A DNA stretch of 11,798 nucleotides from Firmicutes bacterium UBA994 (GTDB taxonomy: Bacteria; Bacillota; UBA994), in NCBI GenBank assembly GCA_002292025.1, contig DBBC01000156.1, forward strand, positions 7,498 to 19,295, written 5' to 3'. Under the pieces are notes generated by a model. It saw only the letters and a list, made by a program, of their open reading frames with translations. It was not told the DNA's origin and ran no database searches. The position numbers were made by a program, and so were the translations under genes. Of this stretch, positions 7,501 to 11,798 are shown piece after piece; the stretch's first letter is position 1, and every line of letters starts with the position of its first letter.

Positions 7501-8035
7501 GGAGCAACACGGCTTTATGGCCGCCGTAGGGTTTGACTTGTACTGCCAGATGCTAGAGGAAGAGATTCAGAACCTGCGCGGCATAGAATCAGTCAAGCCG
7601 ATGGAAGTGGAGATCAAGCTGCCCTTAGACGCCTTCTTTCCAGGGCGGTATATCCGCGATTCGCGGCAAAAAGTCGAAATGTACAAACGTGTAGCTGCCG
7701 CACGAACCGAAATTGAACTAGATGATGTTGTCGACGAGCTGGTTGACCGTTACGGTGAGACCAGCGAGCCCGTAAACAACCTGCTCAACGTCGCTCGCCT
7801 CAAGATTGTCGCGGGGAGTCTCGGGATAACAAGCGTTGTGGGTACCGACCAAGCGATTAAGATGAAGATGGCCCCCGACACACGCATCGACGCGCAGGCC
7901 GTTCTGCGTGCCTTTGCGCAGTACAAAGAGATAGCCGTGGAAAACCACAAGGGCCATGCCCTTATCTGGCGGGGGTACGGCGAGCTGGCGCTGCAAGTGC
8001 CGCGGCTAATCAAGGCCCTCAGGTTGTTGTCATGA
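4541..8035 (+). CDS. mfd: Transcription-repair coupling factor Mfd
   Basis: Mfd removes RNA polymerase stalled at DNA lesions with its translocase and recruits UvrA, coupling transcription to nucleotide excision repair. The length of 1164 residues is normal. The N-terminal UvrB-like module includes the expected degenerate P-loop region (YISGVTQLGKAVLLG, about 29-43) and GQFAVRGGIVDVFPL. The RNA-polymerase-interaction (CarD-like) domain starts near 503, with LGDYVVHVHHGIGKYIG and the EINYNGEDKLYVP strand. The translocase has TPDQ (628-631), Walker A GDVGYGKT (654-661), the DEEQ box (755-758), TLSATPIPRTL, and motif VI RGRVGR (926-931). The C-terminal TRCF domain follows. The GTG start lies seven bases after GAGGGAGG (4526-4533). 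In Bacillus, mfd is followed by spoVT and spoVB; here the next gene is mazG. Confidence 0.98.
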   Translation: MQTIIKEYMESDSWYDIARAAKEGHRHLYISGVTQLGKAVLLGSALTQWQAPLFIVTPLASHAERLRADVERLLPHIEVTIFPAEEAILYGVTAQSPELLGQRLALLARLSGGERPAVVITTWDALLVRLVPPDLFRAYCLNVCTGQKLRKEDLVLCLTSGGYERVELVETMGQFAVRGGIVDVFPLSGQEPARIEFFGDMVDSIRTYDLTTQRSQSSKPAVMLPPAIEIFWPENQTKAGLEQIRTALQTALTRLDYGRGHLLKKNVEYDMERLQSGIVFPGKPRYWPFFLRDAATLLDYLPSDTVVVLDEPTRLLEKAESAAHDLKEQYAAMLIGGQILPAQHKAFIQDFELVHALERFPTVLLATLPKRPARFRITTQLTVLQKTTPNYHGQLDLLRKDIRRLAQSGYRLLLTASSPERQMELVRHLWEQNIEAVQWTEAALPPRGVLAVVCADLEEGLELPDSKLIILSERDVSGKTRARRRRQPKTAAEGARLLSQRDLTLGDYVVHVHHGIGKYIGVRSMQVGGVERDYMEINYNGEDKLYVPTDQMHLIQKYVGAEGREPKVHSLGSGEWAKTKVRVKESVQKMAKELVALYAERASVPGFAFGADKPWQKEMEDNFPYVETPDQLRSIEEVKRDMQTPKVMERLLCGDVGYGKTEVAVRAAFKAILDGKQVALLVPTTILAEQHFHTFRERFAGFPIEVAVLSRFKGTKENKQTAKRIAAGAVDLAIGTHRLLGTDVRFKDLGLLIVDEEQRFGVQHKEKMKTLRADVDVLTLSATPIPRTLHMAMVGLRDVSVIETPPEDRYPVQTYVCEYHDGAIKHAIERELERGGQVYYVHNRVRTIKSAAAHLQSLVPNARIAIGHGQMGEEKLERIFLDFLEGEYDVLLSTTIIESGLDIPNVNTIVVEDADKFGLAQLYQLRGRVGRATRVGYSYLTYHPNKNLTEVAEKRLTALREFTQLGAGFKIALRDLEIRGAGNLLGPEQHGFMAAVGFDLYCQMLEEEIQNLRGIESVKPMEVEIKLPLDAFFPGRYIRDSRQKVEMYKRVAAARTEIELDDVVDELVDRYGETSEPVNNLLNVARLKIVAGSLGITSVVGTDQAIKMKMAPDTRIDAQAVLRAFAQYKEIAVENHKGHALIWRGYGELALQVPRLIKALRLLS

Positions 8036-8057
8036 CGCGCCGGCGGTATTATCCGTA

Positions 8058-8066
8058 TGCTATACT
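8058..8066 (+). promoter_or_regulatory. Possible extended -10 promoter of mazG
   Basis: TGCTATACT (8058-8066) fits an extended -10 element (TGn followed by TATACT), but no good -35 box lies 16 to 18 bases upstream. Transcription from it would begin near 8073, at the base of the hairpins that follow, giving a leader of about 50 bases. This is a weak single-element prediction. Confidence 0.35.
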
Positions 8067-8068
8067 GG

Positions 8069-8100
8069 TGCGTGAGCAGCCGTTCACGCATGCGGCTGCT
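8069..8100 (+). other. Two mutually exclusive hairpins in the mazG leader
   Basis: TGCGTGA (8069-8075) pairs perfectly with TCACGCA (8084-8090). AGCAGCCG (8075-8082) pairs perfectly with CGGCTGCT (8093-8100). The second left arm lies in the loop of the first hairpin, and the right arm of the first lies in the loop of the second, so only one can form at a time. No T tract follows, so this is not a plain terminator. The geometry could suit a leader RNA switch or a pause, or two overlapping protein sites in DNA. The function is unproven. Confidence 0.55.
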
Positions 8101-8125
8101 AGGTGGCCGGTAAAGAAGGTGTGGC

Positions 8126-9574
8126 ATGATTAACGTAATAGGGTTAGGGCCGGGCGACCCCGGCCTTATCAGCCGCCAAGCTTGGGCGTTACTAACTAAG
8201 CCGGATGTCACTGTCGTCTTGCGAACAGGACGGCATCCGGCAGTAACTGAGCTGCAAGCGGCAGGAGTACGCTTTTTGACCTATGACGACTACTACGCAA
8301 CAGAGAATGAGTTTGCGCGCGTTTATCAGCGTATTGCAGAATCGGTACTAGCCTTGCCCGGCGAAGTGGTGTACGCCGTACCAGGGAGTCCGTTTGTAGC
8401 TGAGACCACGGTGCCCCTCATCAAACGGGGGGCCGAGGCGCAAGGCAGACCTATACGTATTTTGCCCGCAGTAAGTAGCATCGAGGCAGTGTGCGGTGAA
8501 CTGGGGCTCGATCCCACCTATGGCGTCGCCATCGAAGATGTTGCGCGCGCGAGTTTTTGCGTACACCCTAAGTGGGGACTGTTGCTGACTCAAGTTGCTG
8601 ACAGACTGACGGCAAGCCACCTAAAACTTAAACTGCTCGAAGTCTATCCGCCCGAGCATATCGTATCCGTCGTGCGGGCCGCGGGTCAATCAAGTGTGTC
8701 AAGACGTGATGTTGCTCTTGCCGAGATTGACCACGGAGAATTCACACACGAAGACACCTTCTATGTGCCTCCCTGCAGCAAGGCACATCATCTCGGCACA
8801 GCTATGGAAACCTTTGTGGCTTTGATGGACGCGCTGCAAGGAGAGCACGGTTGTCCGTGGGATCGCGAACAGACCCACATGAGTCTGCGCCCTTTTCTCA
8901 TCGAGGAGGCCTATGAGGTACTTGAGGCCATTGAAAATAACGATTTTGACGAGCTCTCCGAGGAACTAGGCGACCTCTTGTTGCAGGTAGTCTTTCACGC
9001 CCACATCGCCAGCCGCGAACATCGGTTTGACCTTGTGGACTGCATCGATGCTATTTCCCGCAAGCTGATCCGTCGCCACCCCCACGTTTTCAGCGGCGTA
9101 CAGGTAAACGGCACCGAGGAGGTGCTGGCTAATTGGCAGCGCATTAAGCAGAGCGAAAGAGCCAAGCTGACGCCAAGGGGGCTGTTCGATGGCATCCCTA
9201 AAGGATTGCCTGCATTAGCGCAAGCGTATAAGCTGCAGCACAAGGCCAAACAACAAGTAGGGTTTGACTGGCCTTCGATCGAAGGTGCTTGGAGAAAGCT
9301 ATCCGAAGAACTGGACGAACTAGTGGCTGCCATGGCACGTAAAAATCAGGAAGAGATAACCAATGAAATGGGGGACGTGTTATTTTCCTTGGTCAACGTC
9401 AGCCGTTTCCTTAACGTGGAGCCGGAAACGGCGTTAAGGCAGGCCTCACGGCGTTTTGGGGATAGGTTTGACCAAGTTCTGCGCTTGGCACAGGCTGCGG
9501 GAGTTGATGCTAAGACCTGCGGGCTAGAAACTCTAGACAAATTATGGGACGAGACCAAGCGCAAAGGATTTTAA
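8126..9574 (+). CDS. mazG: MazG nucleotide pyrophosphohydrolase fused to a tetrapyrrole-methylase-like domain (YabN type)
   Basis: A 482-residue fusion. Residues 1 to about 220 form a SAM-dependent tetrapyrrole (corrin/porphyrin) methylase-like domain with VIGLGPGDPGLIS (4-16), YAVPGSPFVAE (83-93) and LPAVSSIEA (113-121). Its substrate is unknown in this family. Residues of about 225-482 are MazG, a house-cleaning enzyme that hydrolyses NTPs or dNTPs to NMP and pyrophosphate. Its first repeat has CPWDREQTH (243-251), EExxE (260-264) and ExxD (280-283); the second has SEELDE (393-398) and NEMGD (413-417), all metal-binding motifs. B. subtilis YabN has the same architecture. The ATG at 8126 follows a modest ribosome binding site (GAAGGTG). 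It sits directly behind mfd, where spoVT and spoVB would normally intervene, and is followed by the HU gene. Confidence 0.96.
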   Translation: MINVIGLGPGDPGLISRQAWALLTKPDVTVVLRTGRHPAVTELQAAGVRFLTYDDYYATENEFARVYQRIAESVLALPGEVVYAVPGSPFVAETTVPLIKRGAEAQGRPIRILPAVSSIEAVCGELGLDPTYGVAIEDVARASFCVHPKWGLLLTQVADRLTASHLKLKLLEVYPPEHIVSVVRAAGQSSVSRRDVALAEIDHGEFTHEDTFYVPPCSKAHHLGTAMETFVALMDALQGEHGCPWDREQTHMSLRPFLIEEAYEVLEAIENNDFDELSEELGDLLLQVVFHAHIASREHRFDLVDCIDAISRKLIRRHPHVFSGVQVNGTEEVLANWQRIKQSERAKLTPRGLFDGIPKGLPALAQAYKLQHKAKQQVGFDWPSIEGAWRKLSEELDELVAAMARKNQEEITNEMGDVLFSLVNVSRFLNVEPETALRQASRRFGDRFDQVLRLAQAAGVDAKTCGLETLDKLWDETKRKGF

Positions 9575-9657
9575 AAAAATTTTCGCCCAAAGCAGGAGAA
9601 AAGCAGCAGGCTGCAGAATTACCTTTCACGCGAATATCTATAAGGGAGGAAATTGGC

Positions 9658-9933
9658 ATGAACAGGTCGCAACTCATCGACGTCGTTAAACAACGCACCG
9701 ATTTTACTAAGAAAGACATCGAGGTAGTAGTGAACGCAGTCTTTGACAGCATGAGCGAAGCGCTCGTAGCGGGAGAAAAAGTAGCCATCTCCGAGTTTGG
9801 CACTTTCACCGTGAAGCACCGCAGCGAACGCAAAGGACGTAACCCCAAGACACAAGAAGAACTCATAGTTCCCGCAAGCAAAATCCCTGGTTTCCGCCCC
9901 TTTAAGACGCTGAGAGAAGCAGTTGACAAATAG
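9658..9933 (+). CDS. hup: HU-family DNA-binding protein
   Basis: HU is a small homodimeric nucleoid protein that bends and compacts DNA. The 91-residue length is standard. Landmarks are the helical N-terminus (MNRSQLIDVVKQ), the ISEFGTFTVKHR strand region (44-55), the DNA-contacting beta arm RKGRNPKTQEE (58-68) with the intercalating proline in RNP (61-63), and PASKIPGFRPFKTLREAV at the end. The start at 9658 follows AAGGGAGGA (9642-9650) with seven bases of spacing. An in-frame upstream ATG at 9544 lies inside mazG and is rejected. HU between mazG and rqcP is, as I recall, the arrangement seen in clostridia, and it is absent at this position in B. subtilis. Confidence 0.96.
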   Translation: MNRSQLIDVVKQRTDFTKKDIEVVVNAVFDSMSEALVAGEKVAISEFGTFTVKHRSERKGRNPKTQEELIVPASKIPGFRPFKTLREAVDK

Positions 9934-9940
9934 TAGGGCT

Positions 9941-9976
9941 GTAGTGCAGGTTCGTACGCGAACCTGCACTACGTTT
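9941..9976 (+). terminator. Long perfect hairpin after the HU gene, probable terminator
   Basis: GTAGTGCAGGTTCG (9941-9954) and CGAACCTGCACTAC (9959-9972) form a perfect 14-pair stem with a four-base TACG loop, starting seven bases after the HU stop. The tail is only GTTT, a weak T tract, so termination may be partial. It could alternatively protect the hup mRNA 3' end. The near-perfect symmetry makes bidirectional function conceivable, but no gene converges on it here. Confidence 0.65.
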
Positions 9977-9994
9977 AAGGAGCGCTAGTGCCGC

Positions 9995-10252
9995 ATGAGA
10001 CTAGATAAGTACCTGAAAGTATCTCGCTTGATCAAGCGGCGGACTCTGGCTAAGGACGTAAGTGAAGCCGGGAAAATCGAAGTCAACGGCAAAGTAGCCA
10101 AGCCCGCGCACGCCCTTAAAGTCGGGGACATCATAACGCTGCATTTTGGCAGCCGTATAGTTAAGGCGCGCGTCCTACGCCTTGAGGACTCCGCCCGCAA
10201 GGCGGACGCGGCCCTCATGTATGAGATTGTCGAAGAAGCAAAAGTCCTTTAG
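9995..10252 (+). CDS. rqcP: RqcP (YabO), S4-domain ribosome quality-control factor
   Basis: An 85-residue stand-alone S4 RNA-binding domain. The N-terminus MRLDKYLKVSRLIKRRTLAK is almost the same as B. subtilis RqcP/YabO, followed by GKIEVNGKVAKP (26-37) and KVGDIITLHFG (42-52). In B. subtilis, RqcP binds the 50S subunit with peptidyl-tRNA and works with RqcH in adding C-terminal alanine tails to stalled nascent chains; it is homologous to Hsp15. Arg2 and the basic RLIKRR patch (11-16) that contact RNA are kept. The ribosome binding site AAGGAG (9977-9982) is 12 bases from the ATG, longer than usual, and lies just outside the long hairpin after hup. The normal neighbours yabP and yabQ do not follow. 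Confidence 0.95.
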   Translation: MRLDKYLKVSRLIKRRTLAKDVSEAGKIEVNGKVAKPAHALKVGDIITLHFGSRIVKARVLRLEDSARKADAALMYEIVEEAKVL

Positions 10253-10431
10253 AGTTTTGTAACTGCGCAGAGGAATCCGAAGTATTCGATTGTCTTCGTG
10301 CCCCTTAGTGTGCTTCGTGGATCATTCTGCTCTCCGAACAGGCTGAGTAGTCACCAAAATTTTTTTCGATAAGCAGGGAAAATCCAAATGCCAGAGAAAT
10401 AGTACATTCACCTAAATTGCGGAGGATGCTT
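10253..10431 (+). other. Gene-free gap where yabP and yabQ would lie
   Basis: In Bacillus and many clostridia the sporulation genes yabP and yabQ occupy this interval between rqcP and divIC. Here only 179 bases remain, with frequent stops and no open frame that I recognise. It contains the CACGAAG-type repeat in reverse orientation (10291-10324) and an A/T run at 10357-10368. No clear promoter or terminator for the flanking genes is seen. Loss by deletion is the simplest reading, with the repeat possibly inserted or acting as the deletion point; that is inference. Confidence 0.6.
10291..10324 (-). repeat. CACGAAG-rich dispersed repeat, copy 2 (inverted)
   Basis: Read on the minus strand, this 34-base stretch gives tgatCCACGAAGC-ACACTAAG-GGGCACGAAG-aca. 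It aligns with 21-55 on the plus strand with four mismatches and one gap. The two copies are about 10 kb apart, in opposite orientation, both intergenic. No coding or RNA gene assignment is possible. Confidence 0.7.
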
Positions 10432-10794
10432 ATGCCAAGCACACATGCCCTACCAAAAATTGTGTCCTTCCCCGTGCGGCAACCGGTAAAAGCTAAGCGC
10501 AAGCAGCGCAGGCGGGTGCCTTGGGTTTTGTGTTGCCTTTGCGTTATCGTAGCCTATTTTGTAGTTGTCTATGTCAACCAAGAAATCGAGCTGGGGAAGC
10601 TCTGCCGCACGGAGGCAGAGTTGCGCGCTCAAATAACGGCACTCGAACAAGAGGCTTTAAGACTGGAACGCGAGCGCGCATTGCGCATTACCGACGCCTA
10701 CATAGAGCGCGAAGCGCGCGAAAGGCTCGGCCTTATTTTGCCGCAGGACAGGCTTCTCAGTACGGAATTTATGCCGCGCGGCCAAGTGGATTGA
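10432..10794 (+). CDS. divIC: DivIC/FtsB-type septum formation protein
   Basis: A 120-residue bitopic membrane protein. A basic cytoplasmic stretch (about 19-29, KAKRKQRRR) precedes a single transmembrane helix at about 31-48. An acidic, heptad-like coiled coil follows (about 49-88) and then the family signature AYIEREARERLGLILPQD (89-106). DivIC binds FtsL and is part of the divisome that activates septal wall synthesis. The positive-inside rule places the C-terminal part outside. The ATG at 10432 lies six bases after GGAGG (10421-10425); a TTG at 10417 and an ATG at 10426 are too close to, or upstream of, that site. It sits between rqcP and yabR, as expected. It could equally be labelled ftsB, since the families overlap. 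Confidence 0.92.
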   Translation: MPSTHALPKIVSFPVRQPVKAKRKQRRRVPWVLCCLCVIVAYFVVVYVNQEIELGKLCRTEAELRAQITALEQEALRLERERALRITDAYIEREARERLGLILPQDRLLSTEFMPRGQVD

Positions 10795-10820
10795 CATTTG
10801 TGCATGGCGTTCCGTATAAT
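10791..10820 (+). promoter_or_regulatory. Near-consensus sigma-A promoter of yabR
   Basis: A perfect TTGACA (10791-10796) and a perfect TATAAT (10815-10820) are separated by 18 bases. The -35 box overlaps the divIC stop codon (TGA at 10792-10794). Transcription should begin near 10827, about 35 bases before the yabR start. It is the strongest promoter visible in the window and may also feed the two tRNA genes downstream, since no clear terminator lies between. Confidence 0.85.
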
Positions 10821-10861
10821 ACCGAGGGTACACAATCAATTCTAGGAGGAATAAGTTTTTC

Positions 10862-11233
10862 ATGGCATTGGGAGTAGGCACCATTTTAAGTGGCATTGTC
10901 ACGGGCATTACCAGCTTTGGTGCTTTTGTGGAGTTGGAAACAGGCGAAACTGGCCTCGTGCACATTTCAGAGGTAGCGGATGCATATGTCAAAGACATCA
11001 ACGAACACCTTAAACTGCGCGAGAAGATTGTCGTCAAAGTGATCAACATCGACAGCAAAGGCAAAATAGGCCTCTCCATTCGCCAAGCAAAACGGCGTCC
11101 TTCTATTTCATTTGAAGAACGCATGAATCGTTTTCTCAAGGACAGCGATGAACGCCAGACCGACTTGCGCAAACACACCGACGCCAAACGCGGCGGGCGC
11201 GGCACCTCATTTAAGAAGTCAGGGCTCAAATAG
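10862..11233 (+). CDS. yabR: S1-domain RNA-binding protein YabR
   Basis: A 123-residue protein. An S1 OB-fold domain fills the N-terminal half (about 3-75) with VGTILSGIVTGITSFGAFVE, TGLVHISEVADAYVKDI (30-46) and KIGLSIRQAK (68-77). The tail contains SFEERMNRFLKDSDER (83-98) and ends in a basic, glycine-containing RGGRGTSFKK segment, closely matching B. subtilis YabR. The family is a general RNA-binding or ribosome-associated S1 group; its precise role is not settled. AGGAGGA (10844-10850) is 11 bases from the ATG, slightly long. It has its own strong promoter and is followed by two tRNA genes, as in clostridial relatives where spoIIE comes next. Confidence 0.93.
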   Translation: MALGVGTILSGIVTGITSFGAFVELETGETGLVHISEVADAYVKDINEHLKLREKIVVKVINIDSKGKIGLSIRQAKRRPSISFEERMNRFLKDSDERQTDLRKHTDAKRGGRGTSFKKSGLK

Positions 11234-11288
11234 CGAAAGCTGTCGTCGCTTTGGCGTGCGCTTCATCCTGCAACAACTTTTATCCTAA

Positions 11289-11365
11289 GGCGGCGTAGCT
11301 CAGTTGGCCAGAGCATGCGGTTCATACCCGCCAGGTCACTGGTTCAAATCCAGTCGCCGCCACCA
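11289..11365 (+). tRNA. tRNA-Met (CAU), elongator type
   Basis: A complete 77-base cloverleaf with encoded CCA. The acceptor stem is GGCGGCG (11289-11295) with CGCCGCC (11355-11361), the D stem GCTC/GAGC and the T stem ACTGG/CCAGT. The anticodon loop TTCATAC gives CAU. The G1-C72 pair excludes initiator tRNA, and the TTCATAC loop resembles elongator Met rather than the lysidine-modified Ile tRNA. The first anticodon-stem pair (27-43) is a U-C mismatch in this reading; the other four are Watson-Crick. Confidence 0.95.
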
Positions 11366-11370
11366 TTCAT

Positions 11371-11446
11371 GCGCCATTAGCTCAGTTGGCAGAGCAACTG
11401 ACTCTTAATCAGTGGGTCCGGGGTTCGAGTCCCTGATGGCGCACCA
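11371..11446 (+). tRNA. tRNA-Lys (CUU)
   Basis: A complete 76-base cloverleaf with encoded CCA, five bases after tRNA-Met. The acceptor stem is GCGCCAT (11371-11377) with ATGGCGC (11436-11442), the D stem GCTC/GAGC, the anticodon stem ACTGA/TCAGT and the T stem CGGGG/CCCTG. The loop CTCTTAA gives anticodon CUU, reading AAG lysine codons. The tight spacing suggests a shared precursor with tRNA-Met. Confidence 0.96.
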
Positions 11447-11458
11447 TAGAGATCGCAG

Positions 11459-11499
11459 AGGCAAGGGCTTTCCGGATGGAAGCTCTTGCCTTTAAGTTT
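11459..11499 (+). terminator. Rho-independent terminator of the tRNA pair
   Basis: AGGCAAG (11459-11465) pairs with CTTGCCT (11485-11491), and the stem continues inward through GGCTTTC (11466-11472) with GAAGCT-type partners (two G-U pairs) to a five-base loop. A T-rich tail (TTTAAGTTT, 11491-11499) follows. It starts 13 bases after the tRNA-Lys CCA. The first possible ATG of the next gene lies inside this hairpin. Confidence 0.75.
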
Positions 11500-11798
11500 G
11501 CAGAGCATTTTCTTGCCTGCGGAAAACTCATCGTCCTGCGCGTTGGAAAAGCTAGGGCCAAGGTAGGTGATACCAAAGTGACAGTACCGGCAAGATTCAT
11601 AGCCGAGGGCCCCGGTCCTGCTATCGCCGCGCAGGTTGTCGGCATAACGGACGGGGACACAATCAGGGTTCGCCTTAATGACGGCAGCACGGAAACAGTA
11701 AGACTTATAGGTGTCGATGCGCCCGAAAGCACCCGGGAAGTTGAGCCTTACGGCCGCGAGGCAGCGGCGTACACAACAAGAACTCTTGAAGGACAAAA
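11476..11798 (+). CDS. Thermonuclease (SNase)-like protein, 5' part only
   Basis: The frame stays open to the window end, giving at least 107 residues. GITDGDTIRV (56-65), VRLIGVDAPEST (75-86) and EPYGREAAAYTTRTLEG (90-106) are hallmarks of staphylococcal-nuclease-like enzymes, which cut DNA and RNA with calcium. The Ca-binding and catalytic residues match Asp61, Arg76, Asp81 and Glu84; the second catalytic arginine would lie beyond the end. Most homologues have a signal peptide, and none is visible. Instead RVGKARAKVGDTKVTVPARF (22-41), then IAEGP, resembles part of a copper-amine-oxidase N-terminal-like stalk domain with its middle missing. The start is uncertain: ATG 11476 lies in the terminator with a weak ribosome binding site, and GTG 11578 follows AAGGTAGGTGA (11560-11570). 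It may be an N-terminally damaged gene. spoIIE is usual here in spore-formers. Confidence 0.7.
   Translation, partial: MEALAFKFAEHFLACGKLIVLRVGKARAKVGDTKVTVPARFIAEGPGPAIAAQVVGITDGDTIRVRLNDGSTETVRLIGVDAPESTREVEPYGREAAAYTTRTLEGQ

Noticed and set aside
9544..9657. Longer HU protein starting inside mazG
   Set aside because: The extra 38 residues do not match HU, and the ATG at 9658 has a strong ribosome binding site and the standard HU length.
10657..11229. Long open frame of 190 codons on the minus strand across divIC and yabR
   Set aside because: It lies antisense to two clearly recognised genes, has no recognisable family features and no ribosome binding site that I can see.

Overview
This 11.8-kb window looks like chromosomal core DNA from a member of the Bacillota (Firmicutes), probably of Clostridia-like ancestry. 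The gene order nucleotidyltransferase - spoVG - glmU - prs - pth - mfd - mazG - hup - rqcP - divIC - yabR - tRNA-Met - tRNA-Lys follows the B. subtilis purR/spoVG-to-spoIIE region. An HU gene between mazG and rqcP is, from memory, the clostridial version of that order. Shine-Dalgarno sequences are strong (AGGAGG type), GTG starts are used, and both tRNA genes encode their CCA ends. The species cannot be named from this window. All protein genes lie on the + strand.

Layout: (1) 1-1225 holds a MobA-like nucleotidyltransferase and spoVG, closed by a probable terminator. (2) 1295-4462 holds glmU with its own promoter, then prs behind a leader of alternating inverted repeats, then pth: UDP-GlcNAc synthesis, PRPP synthesis and peptidyl-tRNA recycling. 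(3) 4541-9574 holds mfd (transcription-coupled repair) and mazG (tetrapyrrole-methylase/NTP pyrophosphohydrolase fusion), the latter preceded by two mutually exclusive hairpins. (4) 9658-10794 holds hup, a long perfect hairpin, rqcP (ribosome quality control), a gene-free gap and a divIC/ftsB-type division gene. (5) 10791-11446 holds a near-consensus promoter, the S1-domain gene yabR and two tRNA genes ending in a terminator. (6) 11476 to the end is the start of a thermonuclease-like gene that runs out of the window.

The main genomic message is what is absent. The sporulation genes usually interleaved in this locus (fin, spoVT, spoVB, yabP, yabQ, and spoIIE after the tRNAs) are missing, while the housekeeping genes keep their order. 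This suggests a lineage that lost sporulation or moved those genes. One gap where yabP/yabQ would lie carries an inverted copy of a CACGAAG-rich repeat also found at the extreme left end of the window. I see no unknown multi-gene system. The points worth checking are regulatory and repeat structures, a substitution in the conserved Pth HN pair, and the odd N-terminus of the nuclease gene.
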